64,000 nt of DNA from an uncultured Hyphomicrobiales bacterium (GCA_943908365.1 CALTTH010000019.1:1-64000), one strand, 5' to 3'; shown: positions 33,718 to 42,654, counted from the first letter of the stretch. The notes: generated by a model not told the origin, from the sequence alone. Numbers and translations: made by a program.

Positions 33718-33742
33718 AACAGAAGGCCGCTCTATTGGTTCC
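33718..33742 (-). promoter_or_regulatory. EcfG/RpoE2-type general-stress promoter
   Basis: On the minus strand GGAAC (33742-33738), 17 bases, GTT (33720-33718), 34 bp before the start of the proline-rich protein. Confidence 0.7.
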
Positions 33743-33944
33743 CATTTTGCTTCGGCGCCTGGCTCTCCGCACACTGCCCCGGACTGCGAACAGCGATCGC
33801 AATTTGTCGTTAACCTCCTGTTATCCATACGGTTAAAGTTTTAGCTAAATTCTAACCAAGTTTCTTTTTCCGCCATACCTTCGCGCTTATGTTGACCATA
33901 ACAGCAATCAGACAGGCACTGTCTTTGGTGGCTTTCGGAATGAC

Positions 33945-33961
33945 GTCTCCCGCGGGGAGAC
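33945..33961 (+). promoter_or_regulatory. Hairpin in the omp 5' leader
   Basis: GTCTCCC-GCG-GGGAGAC, a perfect 7-bp stem with a 3-base loop, ending directly before the Shine-Dalgarno AAGGA. It may protect the 5' end of the porin-like mRNA or modulate ribosome access. Confidence 0.4.
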
Positions 33962-33974
33962 TTAAGGACTTGGT

Positions 33975-34616
33975 ATGGAGTTGATGATGTCCAATAAATT
34001 CAGATCTTACGCTGTTGCCGTTGCGGCAATGGTGGCTGCCAGCCCGGTTGTTGCTGCAGACCTCACCTCGTCCTACGAGGCGCCACCGGCCTATAACGAG
34101 CCTGCGAGCTCTTCCTGGACGGGTGCTTACGCCGGTGGCCATATTGGCGCTGCCATGCCAAGCGCGAACCCTTTCCGTGACGGCAAGGGCTTGGCGCTGG
34201 GCGTTCAGGGCGGCTACAACTATGACCTCGGCGGCGCTGTCGTCGGTGGTGAACTGGAAGCAACCCATCTTGGTGATACGCGCGTATCCGTTCCGAACGG
34301 GAACCTGCGAGAGCGCTGGCGCGTCGCGGCAAAGGCCAAGGCTGGTGTCAAGATGGACGACACTCTGATCTACGGCACGGCTGGTCTGACGGTCACAAGC
34401 CTTCGCGACGGCGATAACGTCGTCGGTCCTGATGGCATGAAGGAAGGCTATTTGCTTGGTGCTGGTATCGAGCACAAGTTCAATCAGCAGGTTTCAGGCA
34501 AGGTTGAGTACAACTATGTTGCAACCAACGATGTTCGGACCTTCTCTGGCAGCACCACGTCGCGCACAGATATCAGCGACAACGTCGTCAAGGGCGGTCT
34601 GAACTATCACTTCTGA
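33975..34616 (+). CDS. Outer-membrane beta-barrel protein (Omp25/31-like)
   Basis: 213 residues. Signal peptide FRSYAVAVAAMVAASPVVAAD (cleavage AA-D, residue ~28). The mature protein is an eight-stranded barrel typical of Rhizobiales: WTGAYAGGHIGAAM, GLALGVQGGYNYDLGGAVVGGELEATHLG, AKAGVKMDDTLIYGTAGLTVTS, GYLLGAGIEHKFNQQVSGKVEYNYV and a C-terminal VVKGGLNYHF ending in Phe, the outer-membrane insertion signal. ATG codons at 33975, 33984 and 33987 are all possible; the last also has GGAG at good spacing. Confidence 0.9.
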   Translation: MELMMSNKFRSYAVAVAAMVAASPVVAADLTSSYEAPPAYNEPASSSWTGAYAGGHIGAAMPSANPFRDGKGLALGVQGGYNYDLGGAVVGGELEATHLGDTRVSVPNGNLRERWRVAAKAKAGVKMDDTLIYGTAGLTVTSLRDGDNVVGPDGMKEGYLLGAGIEHKFNQQVSGKVEYNYVATNDVRTFSGSTTSRTDISDNVVKGGLNYHF

Positions 34617-34656
34617 GATGTTGGGCAGGATTTGAAACTGCCGACGCCATTAATTG

Positions 34657-34679
34657 AGGCGGGCAAAACAAGCCCGCCT
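34657..34679. terminator. Terminator between omp and BA14K genes
   Basis: AGGCGGGC (34657-34664) pairs with GCCCGCCT (34672-34679), loop AAAACAA. It is followed by TACTT on plus and sits between convergent stops. Confidence 0.65.
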
Positions 34680-34993
34680 TACTTGGAGCGGCACTCCGTG
34701 CGAGCACCTGATGCGTTAGCAAAGGTGTTGTCCGACGCGTGATAGGATGGATAGCGGGTTGCGCACCAACGAATGTGTTGAACTTCGTCCGCTGAAAGCA
34801 GAAGGTCGCCGCTGCCCTTCGTTGTGCTGCCATTGCTAAATGCAGAGACGGAGGCGTTCGTGCCTTCGTCGGTAGAGACTTCACTGACATACGCAGGGCT
34901 GATGACGCTCAATGCGAGCGATGGACCACTTGCAGCGCACAGGAAGGCCGCTGTTAAAAAAATTACGGATTTTGCTTTTCCTGATCTTGACAT
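34679..34993 (-). CDS. BA14K-like exported protein
   Basis: 104 residues. Signal peptide VIFLTAAFLCAASGPSLA. The C-terminus HIRWCATRYPSYHASDNTF..GARTECRS matches the BA14K family, known from an immunoreactive 14-kDa Brucella protein with lectin-like properties. The paired cysteines of the motif (WCATRY and ECRS) are kept. The family is envelope-located in Rhizobiales. The middle is Ser/Gly/Thr-rich. Its stop overlaps the terminator stem it shares with the omp gene. Confidence 0.85.
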   Translation of the reverse strand: MSRSGKAKSVIFLTAAFLCAASGPSLALSVISPAYVSEVSTDEGTNASVSAFSNGSTTKGSGDLLLSADEVQHIRWCATRYPSYHASDNTFANASGARTECRSK

Positions 34994-35357
34994 TTTGGAA
35001 GTTCCTTTTCCGTATCTCGAAAAAGCAACGTGGCAAGACTGACTTTGGTTCCCCTTATTAACGAAGTCTTAGATTTATCGTGCCGATGATCGCTGATTGC
35101 CCATGCGCGCACGCCTGCTGATTCGCATCGCAGACGTCCTTTTCCGTCTCGCTACGGCACTGACCCTTCCCGAGCAACGTCGGCTCAGCATCTTCCCTAC
35201 GCGTGCGCCTCGTTGCATCCATACACATCGCGATCTTATGGGCGGACAGGATGCAAGATCGGCAGCGATCGCCTACATCCTTGGGGGTCTTGCATGAAAA
35301 GACGCGGATGTCGGTTCCCGACTGGAACGGCTGGCGGCATCTTGACGTTTTGCGGCG
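34994..35357. other. Intergenic region upstream of the photolyase
   Basis: 364 bp. A plus-strand frame at 35097-35297 is open but lacks a convincing ribosome site or family resemblance. GGAAC (35324) is followed by GTT after 18 bases, only eight bases before the photolyase start, so I do not call it a promoter. No RNA gene was recognised. Confidence 0.4.
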
Positions 35358-36908
35358 ATGAAACAGCGCTGCCGCAATCTCATCTTCATCCTTGGCGATC
35401 AATTGTCTCACGCCATCTCGAGCCTGGAGGAAGCCGATCCGCATCAGGACACGATCCTGATGTGCGAGGTGCAGGAAGAGACCACCTATGTGCGACATCA
35501 TTGCAAGAAAATCATCTTGATCCTTTCGGCCATGCGCCACTTTGCTGAAGATTTGCGCGGCAAGGGTTTCGATGTTCGCTACACCGAACTGGATGATAAG
35601 GCGAACACGGGGAGCTTCACCGAAGAGTTGAAGCGCGCCGTCAAAGAGATAAAGCTTGAGAAGGTCATCGTCACCGAGCCGGGCGAATTTCGGGTGTTGC
35701 AGGCGATGTCTGGGTGGGAAAAGTCCTTAGGTGTTCCTGTAGACATACGGGCCGACAGCCGTTTTCTCTGTTCGAAAGAGGAGTTCGGTGCGTGGGTCGA
35801 GGGGCGGCGGGAGTTGAGGATGGAGTTCTTCTATCGCGACATGCGGCGAAAAACCTCTCTTCTCATGGAAGGCGACAAGCCCGTGGGCGGCCGCTGGAAC
35901 TTCGATGCCGAAAACCGCAAGCCGGCAAAGCCCGACCTTTTTCGCCCCTCTCATCCGCAGTTTGCCCCCGACAAGACGACGCGCGACGTGATGAAATTGA
36001 TCGATGAACGTTTTGCCGAGCATATGGGGGAGGCGAAGGGCTTCGCATTTGCGGTCACGCAGAAGGATGCGGAGCGGGCAGCAGATGCATTCATCGAGCA
36101 TTTCCTGCCGAGTTTCGGTGAGACGCAGGATGCCATGCTCTCGAGCGATCCTTTTCTCAACCACTCGCTTCTGTCCTTCTACATCAATCTGGGCCTTCTT
36201 GATCCGCTCGACATTTGCCGGAGGGCGGAGCGCGCTTATCTGGAAGGCGATGCGCCGATCAACGCTGTTGAGGGCTTCATTCGCCAGATCATTGGCTGGC
36301 GGGAATATATGCGTGGTATCTACTGGCACTTCATGCCGGACTATGCGGATCGCAACTTCTTTGACGCGTCGCGACCGCTTCCATCTTTTTTTTGGGACGG
36401 AAAGACCGAAATGAACTGCCTTTCGACAGTCATCGGTGAAACTATCGACCACGCTTATGCCCATCATATTCAGCGGCTGATGGTTACCGGCAACTTCGCG
36501 CTTCTTGCGGGCCTCGATCCCTACGCGGTGCATGAATGGTATCTCGAAGTTTACGCCGATGCGTTCGAATGGGTGGAGATGCCAAATGTCATTGGCATGA
36601 GCCAGTTCGCCGATGGCGGATTGCTGGGATCCAAACCCTATGCGGCAAGTGGTGCCTACATTTCGCGCATGTCGGACTATTGTGAAAACTGCCGCTACGA
36701 TGTGCGCAAGAAGACCGAGGAGGGAGCCTGTCCGTTCAATTCTTTGTATTGGGATTTCCTTGATCGGAACAAAAAGAAGCTCGACGGCAACCGCCGTCTG
36801 GCCCAGCCTTATGCAACCTGGGGACGGATGAAGGACGAGCAGCGCAACGACTATAGGCGTGCCGCGCGCCAGTTTCTGAAAAAGCTCGATGGTGCAGAGC
36901 CTGTTTAG
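35358..36908 (+). CDS. phrB: Iron-sulfur (6-4) photolyase (FeS-BCP cryptochrome/photolyase)
   Basis: 516 residues, close in pattern to Agrobacterium PhrB (about 507). The N-terminal antenna-binding domain begins LIFILGDQLSHAISSLEEAD; the FAD domain includes GGRWNFDAENRKPAKP, LNHSLLSFYINLGLLDPLDIC, AVEGFIRQIIGWREYMRGIYW, AYAHHIQRLMVTGNFALLAGLDP and NVIGMSQFADGG. Four cysteines for a [4Fe-4S] cluster are in place (MNCLS near 354; YCENC near 442/445; ACPFN near 458). It repairs pyrimidine (6-4) lesions with blue light. An SDR gene starts ten bases after its stop and is probably cotranscribed. Confidence 0.95.
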   Translation: MKQRCRNLIFILGDQLSHAISSLEEADPHQDTILMCEVQEETTYVRHHCKKIILILSAMRHFAEDLRGKGFDVRYTELDDKANTGSFTEELKRAVKEIKLEKVIVTEPGEFRVLQAMSGWEKSLGVPVDIRADSRFLCSKEEFGAWVEGRRELRMEFFYRDMRRKTSLLMEGDKPVGGRWNFDAENRKPAKPDLFRPSHPQFAPDKTTRDVMKLIDERFAEHMGEAKGFAFAVTQKDAERAADAFIEHFLPSFGETQDAMLSSDPFLNHSLLSFYINLGLLDPLDICRRAERAYLEGDAPINAVEGFIRQIIGWREYMRGIYWHFMPDYADRNFFDASRPLPSFFWDGKTEMNCLSTVIGETIDHAYAHHIQRLMVTGNFALLAGLDPYAVHEWYLEVYADAFEWVEMPNVIGMSQFADGGLLGSKPYAASGAYISRMSDYCENCRYDVRKKTEEGACPFNSLYWDFLDRNKKKLDGNRRLAQPYATWGRMKDEQRNDYRRAARQFLKKLDGAEPV

Positions 36909-36917
36909 GAGTTTCTC

Positions 36918-37613
36918 GTGATGATGACATCACTCGCAGACGGATATCGCGCGCTCGTGATCGGCTCCAGCGGTGGGATCGGCTCGGCAGTGGTGAGATT
37001 GCTCCAGGCTGACGAGAGATGTGCAGAGGTCGTCGGGCTTTCACGTTCAGGCGACGGACTGGATATTACCGAGGAGGCGAGCGTTCACGACGCCCTCGGG
37101 CGACTGGAGGGAGAGTTTCAGCTCATCTTCTGCGCGACCGGTGCGCTGACGATCGACGGCGTTGGCCCGGAAAAGGCGCTGAAGCAGGTTTCCGCCGACG
37201 CGATGATGAAGCAATTTGCGCTGAATGCCATTGGCCCCGCGCTGGTTTTGAAACATGTCGCGGCGAAACTGCCGAGGCGTGACCGCGGGCTGATGGCGTT
37301 CCTGTCGGCAAGGGTCGGTTCGATTGGTGACAATCATCTGGGCGGATGGGTATCCTACCGCGCCTCAAAGGCAGCCTTGAACCAGATCGTCCGAACCGCC
37401 TCCATCGAACTTGGCCGCACTCACCCACAGTCAGTCTTGGCGGCACTCCATCCTGGCACGGTAGCCACCTCCCTCAGTGATGACTATGCCGGTGGCCGCG
37501 ATCGGTTTCGACCGGAGGAGAGCGCGACCAAGATGCTTTCCGTTCTGGATGGACTTCAGCCGGCGCAAAGCGGAAGCTTCCATGCCTATGACGGTTCGAG
37601 CATCGAATGGTAG
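36918..37613 (+). CDS. SDR-family protein (C-factor-like)
   Basis: 231 residues. The cofactor loop is VIGSSGGIGSAVVRLL, with catalytic Ser in MAFLSARVGS and Tyr/Lys in VSYRASKAALN. LHPGTVATSLS matches C-factor/CsgA-like short-chain dehydrogenases. It is encoded next to the photolyase, an association common in proteobacterial genomes, but the substrate is unknown. ATG codons at 36918, 36921 and 36924 are all possible starts. Confidence 0.9.
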   Translation: MMMTSLADGYRALVIGSSGGIGSAVVRLLQADERCAEVVGLSRSGDGLDITEEASVHDALGRLEGEFQLIFCATGALTIDGVGPEKALKQVSADAMMKQFALNAIGPALVLKHVAAKLPRRDRGLMAFLSARVGSIGDNHLGGWVSYRASKAALNQIVRTASIELGRTHPQSVLAALHPGTVATSLSDDYAGGRDRFRPEESATKMLSVLDGLQPAQSGSFHAYDGSSIEW

Positions 37614-37776
37614 CCCGTGCGAAGGTTAAGGCCATGCGCGGACGACATCGCTGTCATGACTTGCTTCGCCGGTCCTTCAATCCTATCTCTGCTTCAATAA
37701 TCCCATCAAATAATGCGTATTGCTAGAGCATCTGCAACGGCAGTTGCAGAGCAGAGACGCGCGCGGAGGTAAATCG

Positions 37777-38058
37777 ATGCAATCAGCACCCAAAAGCTTA
37801 CCGGAGATGAATGTCGGCGAGCGGCACGCCATGATGAATACTGTGAGCGAAGCGCTTTTCGATGCGGCCGAACATGCTTCGGAGGAGGGCGATGTGCGGC
37901 TGGCGGAAAATTTCCGCGCCATGGCTGCGATGATCGAAGGTGAAAGCGGGGAAAGGTCATCGGACAATCTAAGGCCGCTCGAGCTTATTCTGACGCAAGC
38001 ACTGACACTCCTGCAGCTCTACATGGACAAGGCCTCCGGAAACCGGGTGCTTCACTGA
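37777..38058 (+). CDS. Small hypothetical protein
   Basis: 93 residues starting MQSAPKSLPEMNVGERHAMMN, all-helical by composition (ALFDAAEHASEEGDVRLAENFRAMAAMIEGE; LELILTQALTLLQLYMDKA). GGAGGT six bases upstream of the ATG fixes the start. An inverted repeat CTGCAA-N6-TTGCAG lies upstream (37732-37749). It has no membrane segment and I do not recognise the family. Confidence 0.7.
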   Translation: MQSAPKSLPEMNVGERHAMMNTVSEALFDAAEHASEEGDVRLAENFRAMAAMIEGESGERSSDNLRPLELILTQALTLLQLYMDKASGNRVLH

Positions 38059-38215
38059 GCAGATTTCACCGCCACCGCAATCGCGAGAGTTGCCAGACTC
38101 TCAACAACCGCATAGACCTCTGGTGTGGCGTTAAGCATATAAGGAATTCTGCATACAGCTTCGCGCCGAAACCTGTATTCTTCCCTCAGTAGACTGACAT
38201 GTAACGGATGCGGCT

Positions 38216-39217
38216 GTGAAACTATCGGTCATTCTGAAGACGCTGAACGAGGAAAACCGGATCGGCGCGGCCATCGAAAGCGTGATCGCTGCTTTGAAGG
38301 CCGTGCCTGATATCGAAAGCGAAATCATCGTTGCCGATAGTGGTTCGAAGGATCGAACAGTCGAGATTGCTTCCCGATATCCTGTTATCATCGCCCAGAT
38401 TCAAGCGCCCGCTAAAGCCAGTTGCGGCGTTGGTCCCCAGCTCGGGTTTCAATACAGCAAGGGGGAATTCATCGCCTTGATGGACGGCGATATGCTGCTC
38501 GATCCGACGTTCTTGCCCGAAGCCTTCGATTATCTCGACAAGCATCCCCGCGTTGCCGGTGTCAGCGGCGATATCCACGAAGTTAACCTCGACAATCTGG
38601 AATTTACCCGCCGGGTGCAGCGAATTGCCTCGCAGGTCAAGCATGGCGTTCGCGATCGTCTGAACGGTGGGGGCGTTTACCGTCGCGCCGCAATCGAGGA
38701 AGCGGGATATTTCTCCGACCGCAATCTCCATGCGTTCGAGGAATTCGATCTGGCTCAACGTCTTCGTCTGCGCGGCTGGACGCTTTACCGGCTGGACCGG
38801 CGCTATGTCGATCACTTCGGCCACAACATCAATTCCTATGTGCTGCTGACACGGCGCTGGTCGTCGAAATATCTGCTCGGCACAGGGGAGCTTTTACGCG
38901 CAGGCTGGCAGCAGGGGCGGTTGAAGCAGGTCGTTCAAGAGAACCCGGAGATCAAACTTTGGCTTGGCGTCTATGCTTGGTGGGCAATTCTGCTTTTCTG
39001 TCTGATCGGCAGCCTTTTTCATCCGATCGGGCTGCTTGCCTTTGTCGCGCTGCTTGTGCTGCCGGTCGTGGCGATGTCGATCAGGAAAAAAAGTCTGGGG
39101 CTTGGTCTTTACGCCATCGTGGCCTGGTGCTTTCATGCGGCAGCACTTCCGTTCGGTATCCTGTCGCGACGGAAAGATCCCGGCAGTTGGATCGAAAGTA
39201 AGTTGTTGAAGCCCTGA
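38216..39217 (+). CDS. Glycosyltransferase family 2 with C-terminal membrane anchor
   Basis: 333 residues; GTG start. The GT-A fold opens LSVILKTLNEENRIGAAIESV, then IIVADSGSKDRT (first Asp), ALMDGDMLLDP (DxD metal site), SGDIHEVN and LHAFEEFDLAQRLRLRGW (ED base region). The C-terminus has two or three membrane helices (WWAILLFCLIGSLFHPIGLLAFVALLVLPVV). It probably adds a sugar to a lipid-linked polysaccharide intermediate on the cytoplasmic face. Its stop overlaps the start of the next gene (TGATG). First gene of the polysaccharide cluster. Confidence 0.92.
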   Translation: MKLSVILKTLNEENRIGAAIESVIAALKAVPDIESEIIVADSGSKDRTVEIASRYPVIIAQIQAPAKASCGVGPQLGFQYSKGEFIALMDGDMLLDPTFLPEAFDYLDKHPRVAGVSGDIHEVNLDNLEFTRRVQRIASQVKHGVRDRLNGGGVYRRAAIEEAGYFSDRNLHAFEEFDLAQRLRLRGWTLYRLDRRYVDHFGHNINSYVLLTRRWSSKYLLGTGELLRAGWQQGRLKQVVQENPEIKLWLGVYAWWAILLFCLIGSLFHPIGLLAFVALLVLPVVAMSIRKKSLGLGLYAIVAWCFHAAALPFGILSRRKDPGSWIESKLLKP

Positions 39218-41382
39218 TGAAAAAAGCCGTTCTTTGGATACTGGTCGTTTCGTTCGCATTGATCCGGCCAGTTTATGCCGAAGAGTGGCTCCCCGTCAGG
39301 GAAAAGTCGCTTGAGGTTCAGGCGGGAAGCCCGCTTGATTTTTCCGGCATTCTTCCAGAGACGAAGATCGAAGAGGATACGCGGGTCATCATCAACCCCG
39401 CTGGCAAGCTCGCGATAGCAAATGACTCCACCAATCCGCAGCGCTTCCTGTGTGCGTCTCTTGCCCTGAGCCCGGCGTCTGGCGGGTTTCCGGATCACGA
39501 TGCTGCCGACCGCTATGCCCTGCAGCTCAAAAGGCACGGCTACAATATCGCCCGTTTCCATTATGTCGACGCCGCGTTGATGGCGGACCGCGCCAAGGAT
39601 TTCGATTTCGACCCGCAGGTGCTGGATCGCGTCCATTATTTCATGGCTGCGCTCAAGCGAAACGGCATCTACTGGATCATGGATGGACTGAGTTCCACCC
39701 GCGGAGCCTATGGCGGCTATGAGGACCGATGGGATCTCAAGGGCGACCTCAAGGTCGACGCGCAGATTACGGATGCAGGCTTTGATCACTGGCTGAAGTT
39801 TCAGCAGGCCTTCCTCGGCAAGGTCAATCCCTATACCGGCATCGCGCCCATTCGCGATCCGGCACTTGTCGCCATTGTTCCATTCAACGAAAACGGCCTG
39901 GAATTCGATTCCATGGTGCAAGAGGGGGTGCGAGGCAGCGCTTTTCAAAAGCAGCTTGAACCGCTCTTCAATGACTGGCTTTTGGAGAAATACGGCAGTG
40001 ACGATGCGTTAAAGCAGAAATGGGGCTGGTGGACGAAGGAAGGCAGTCTTGAGGATCGTTCTGTTGCTCTGCCGACCGACCGCAACGAGCGCAGCGAACG
40101 GATGCGCGACCTGCAATCCTTCTTCATCGATGTGGAGCAGAATGCCACCCGCCGCATGACCAAGGCGCTTCGCGATCTTGGCTTCCGCGGTATCGTCTTG
40201 CCCTACAATAACTGGCCGACGATCCAGACCGGCATTAGCCGCGGCATCCAGAATGCCGTGGCGATGAACACCTATCATGACTGGGTTGGCTCCTATGAGC
40301 CGGGCACCAGCATCGAGGGCAAGAGCTCGCTGGAAGACGGGCTGCGCTACTTGAGAACCGTGGGCGCTGCACGCTGGCTCGGACGCCCCTTCGTCATCAC
40401 GGAATATGATCATCTCTTCTGGAACCCCTATCGCTACGAGGCAGGTCTTGCAGCACCCGCTTTTGCGGCCCTGCAGGGTTGGGACGTCTTATGCCGCCAC
40501 GCGCACGGCCCGATCGTTCTGGCCTATGGCGAGGACTTCCGGTTCAAGAAGCAGATTCTGCCCTACGCGATCGCACTCGACCCAGTAGCACGCGCGGGCG
40601 AAACGCTGGCTGCGCTCGTCTTCCGCCGTGGCGACGCCCAGAGCACGTCGCTCGATATCCCTTTCCTCGTCGATGGCCAAAAAGGTCTGCCGCAAGGCGT
40701 CAACGACATGGAGCCTGAGCTTCTTACACGCCTCGGCCTTGTCGGGGCCATTGGCCTCCAATCTGTGACCGATGCCAAGCCTGGTGTCGCTGCGGTCGCG
40801 CCGCAGCGTGAGGGGGAGACCCCGATGGCGATCATGGCAAAGCTGAAAGATGCGGGTCACATCGATCCGTCGGCCCCGGACGATCTCGATAGTGGTAAAG
40901 TCGTGAGCCAGACCGGCGAACTGCAACTGGACGCCAGAGCCAAGGCCCTGGCCTTGAGGACGCCGATGACGCAGGCGCTCGCTTTCGACAAGGTAGGGGA
41001 CGGCGTCGAGCTTGGTGCTTTCAGCGTGAAGCAGGCGGATGGACGAGGATTGCTATCGCTATCGTCGCTGGACGGAGTGCCGTTGGAAGACAGCAAGCGG
41101 CAGCTTTTGATTCTGGCGTCGGACGCTCGCAATTCCGGAATGCGTTTTCGCGACGCGGATCAGCACGTCATCGAAGATTTCGGCCATCTGCCGGTTCTCA
41201 TCAGGCGCATGGAAGTCGGTCTGCGATTCGACACCCCCGGCACCTTCAAGATTTCTCCTGTCGGGCTGGACGGCCGTGTCCGTGCATCCGTCGCGACCGT
41301 CAAGAGCGGTAACATTGTGCGTCTGTCGAACGACGCGCCCGGTGGTCCGACCACCTACTTCCTGGTGGAACGAACCGAATAA
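39217..41382 (+). CDS. Exported glycoside hydrolase-like protein (clan GH-A type)
   Basis: 721 residues. Signal peptide MKKAVLWILVVSFALIRPVYA. The first 450 residues look like a TIM-barrel hydrolase: ALQLKRHGYNIARFHYVD, NGIYWIMDGLSSTRG, VAIVPFNENGLEF (an NE-type acid/base Glu) and RPFVITEYDHLFWNP (a nucleophile Glu on strand 7). The remainder may be beta-rich and substrate-binding. I cannot assign the GH family. Co-translation with the GT2 gene suggests it trims or releases the polysaccharide made by this cluster in the periplasm. Confidence 0.82.
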   Translation: MKKAVLWILVVSFALIRPVYAEEWLPVREKSLEVQAGSPLDFSGILPETKIEEDTRVIINPAGKLAIANDSTNPQRFLCASLALSPASGGFPDHDAADRYALQLKRHGYNIARFHYVDAALMADRAKDFDFDPQVLDRVHYFMAALKRNGIYWIMDGLSSTRGAYGGYEDRWDLKGDLKVDAQITDAGFDHWLKFQQAFLGKVNPYTGIAPIRDPALVAIVPFNENGLEFDSMVQEGVRGSAFQKQLEPLFNDWLLEKYGSDDALKQKWGWWTKEGSLEDRSVALPTDRNERSERMRDLQSFFIDVEQNATRRMTKALRDLGFRGIVLPYNNWPTIQTGISRGIQNAVAMNTYHDWVGSYEPGTSIEGKSSLEDGLRYLRTVGAARWLGRPFVITEYDHLFWNPYRYEAGLAAPAFAALQGWDVLCRHAHGPIVLAYGEDFRFKKQILPYAIALDPVARAGETLAALVFRRGDAQSTSLDIPFLVDGQKGLPQGVNDMEPELLTRLGLVGAIGLQSVTDAKPGVAAVAPQREGETPMAIMAKLKDAGHIDPSAPDDLDSGKVVSQTGELQLDARAKALALRTPMTQALAFDKVGDGVELGAFSVKQADGRGLLSLSSLDGVPLEDSKRQLLILASDARNSGMRFRDADQHVIEDFGHLPVLIRRMEVGLRFDTPGTFKISPVGLDGRVRASVATVKSGNIVRLSNDAPGGPTTYFLVERTE

Positions 41383-41481
41383 AGGCGCGACGACCTTTGA
41401 GATCCGCTCCGTGCGCATCAGGCGGCTATTGTCGGGCCGGTCATGGTCGCAAAACCACGCCATGTTCTAAAGACTCGAGCT

Positions 41482-41561
41482 GAAAATCAGGGTCGATTTT
41501 CGGACAGCACGGTGCGTCAATTTAAAGCGTTATCGCGCCCTTTGTGCGCTCCAAAGGACGC
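41482..41561. repeat. Dispersed intergenic hairpin repeat, family A (with terminator-like stem)
   Basis: GAAAATC-AGGGTC-GATTTTC (41482-41501) is followed by a CAGCACGGTGCGTC block, then GCGCCCTTTG/CAAAGGACGC (41535-41561). Related copies occur at 55529-55629, partly at 55446-55466, and in reverse near 59641-59690. Here it separates convergent genes and probably ends both messages. Confidence 0.6.
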
Positions 41562-41563
41562 CC

Positions 41564-42652
41564 TTAGTAAAAATCGCGCGTTAGACGTGTCCAGCCTTCG
41601 CCGCCGAGTCCGCCGAAATAGGCCCGGCCATTTTCCATCGCTTCCTTGAACAAGGCAGAGCGGGAGGTTGCGGAGATGCCGGTGAAGTAGCGATACCAGA
41701 TGCGCCTGTAGCGGGAGAGGGACCGGATCATCTCGGGTCTGGCCTGGGAGCAAGCATAGGTGAAGCCGGACTGTTGGAGCGCGAGCAGGCTGGCATCGAC
41801 GACGGCATCCTGAGCCTTGTCTTCGTAGAGAAGATCAAGGATATGCGCAGAACCACCCATTTCACCCACACATGAGAAAACGCCAACGACATTGCCGTCG
41901 TTATCCTTGACCTGAGCCAACATCACCTTGCCGCGTCCTTTCTCTCCCTCTGAGGCGTTGACGGCCCAGGCGACGTAGCTTTCGTCATAAACCGGCGCGA
42001 CCACATACCGTGCCAGATAACGGGTCGCATATTCGGCAAAGACAGCAGGTGTTGCCTCCGCCACACTGTATCCGTCAGCTGTCGTCACATTGTTAGCAAG
42101 ACGATTGTCAGGAAGCTGACCACGGCTGATAAGGCGTGGAAAGCGGTCGAACAACTTCATTCTCACAAAATTGATAAGCGCCGGGACAGGTTTGAACATT
42201 TTGTACCACCGCAGAGCCTGAACCTGGAGTTCTATCCCGCCGATCGCCTTGAAATGGGCAATGCCGATGGGGGCGCCGCTGTCTGTAAAGAGGATGCTGT
42301 CGGATTTCGGCCGGGTGCTTAAAAACACGGCTGCAGCGGCGCGTGGATTGGCATCCGGTGTCGTTGCGAAGCCGCAGGTCAGCCTCGCAATCACGGTCTC
42401 CTCACCGATACGATAGGTGAGCGGTATGATGTTCAGGAGCGTTTTCAATGCGCCAGTGTCATCGACTGAAACGAGGCTCCCATTTTCGGGTGTGTAATTG
42501 GGATGCGTAAATAGGATCTCAGACAGATGCGCTCCCAGCGCTTGCGTTTTCGGCTTCGAACGGGATCGGAACACCGACGTAAAGAGTTCGCTCATCTGGG
42601 GAACATCGGCCAGTTCGGCGGGGCGAAGCTTTGAAGTGTTTTTTGCCGTCAT
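41564..42652 (-). CDS. GNAT-fold acyltransferase of the polysaccharide cluster
   Basis: 362 residues from ATG 42652; GGAAG lies within the end of the flippase gene just upstream. It starts LRPAELADVPQMSELFTSVF, a GNAT N-terminus, and includes a second GNAT-like half (GKVMLAQVKDNDGNVVGVFSCV..AHILDLLYEDKAQDAVVDASLLALQ). It may be an acetyl- or aminoacyl-type transferase that decorates the repeat unit; no membrane segment is visible. It starts two bases after the flippase stop, so the two are coupled. Confidence 0.75.
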   Translation of the reverse strand: MTAKNTSKLRPAELADVPQMSELFTSVFRSRSKPKTQALGAHLSEILFTHPNYTPENGSLVSVDDTGALKTLLNIIPLTYRIGEETVIARLTCGFATTPDANPRAAAAVFLSTRPKSDSILFTDSGAPIGIAHFKAIGGIELQVQALRWYKMFKPVPALINFVRMKLFDRFPRLISRGQLPDNRLANNVTTADGYSVAEATPAVFAEYATRYLARYVVAPVYDESYVAWAVNASEGEKGRGKVMLAQVKDNDGNVVGVFSCVGEMGGSAHILDLLYEDKAQDAVVDASLLALQQSGFTYACSQARPEMIRSLSRYRRIWYRYFTGISATSRSALFKEAMENGRAYFGGLGGEGWTRLTRDFY

Positions 42653-42654
42653 GT

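Noticed and set aside
35097..35297. 66-codon open frame upstream of the photolyase
   Set aside because: TTG start, no ribosome site, no recognisable sequence.
35324..35349. GGAAC...GTT upstream of the photolyase
   Set aside because: The spacer is 18 rather than 17 bases, and it ends only eight bases before the start codon.
37732..37749. Inverted repeat CTGCAA-N6-TTGCAG
   Set aside because: Six-base arms are expected by chance; noted only as context for the 37777 gene.
38085..38102. GAGAGT-TGCCAG-ACTCTC hairpin after the small hypothetical gene
   Set aside because: Short stem, no T-run; too weak to call a terminator.
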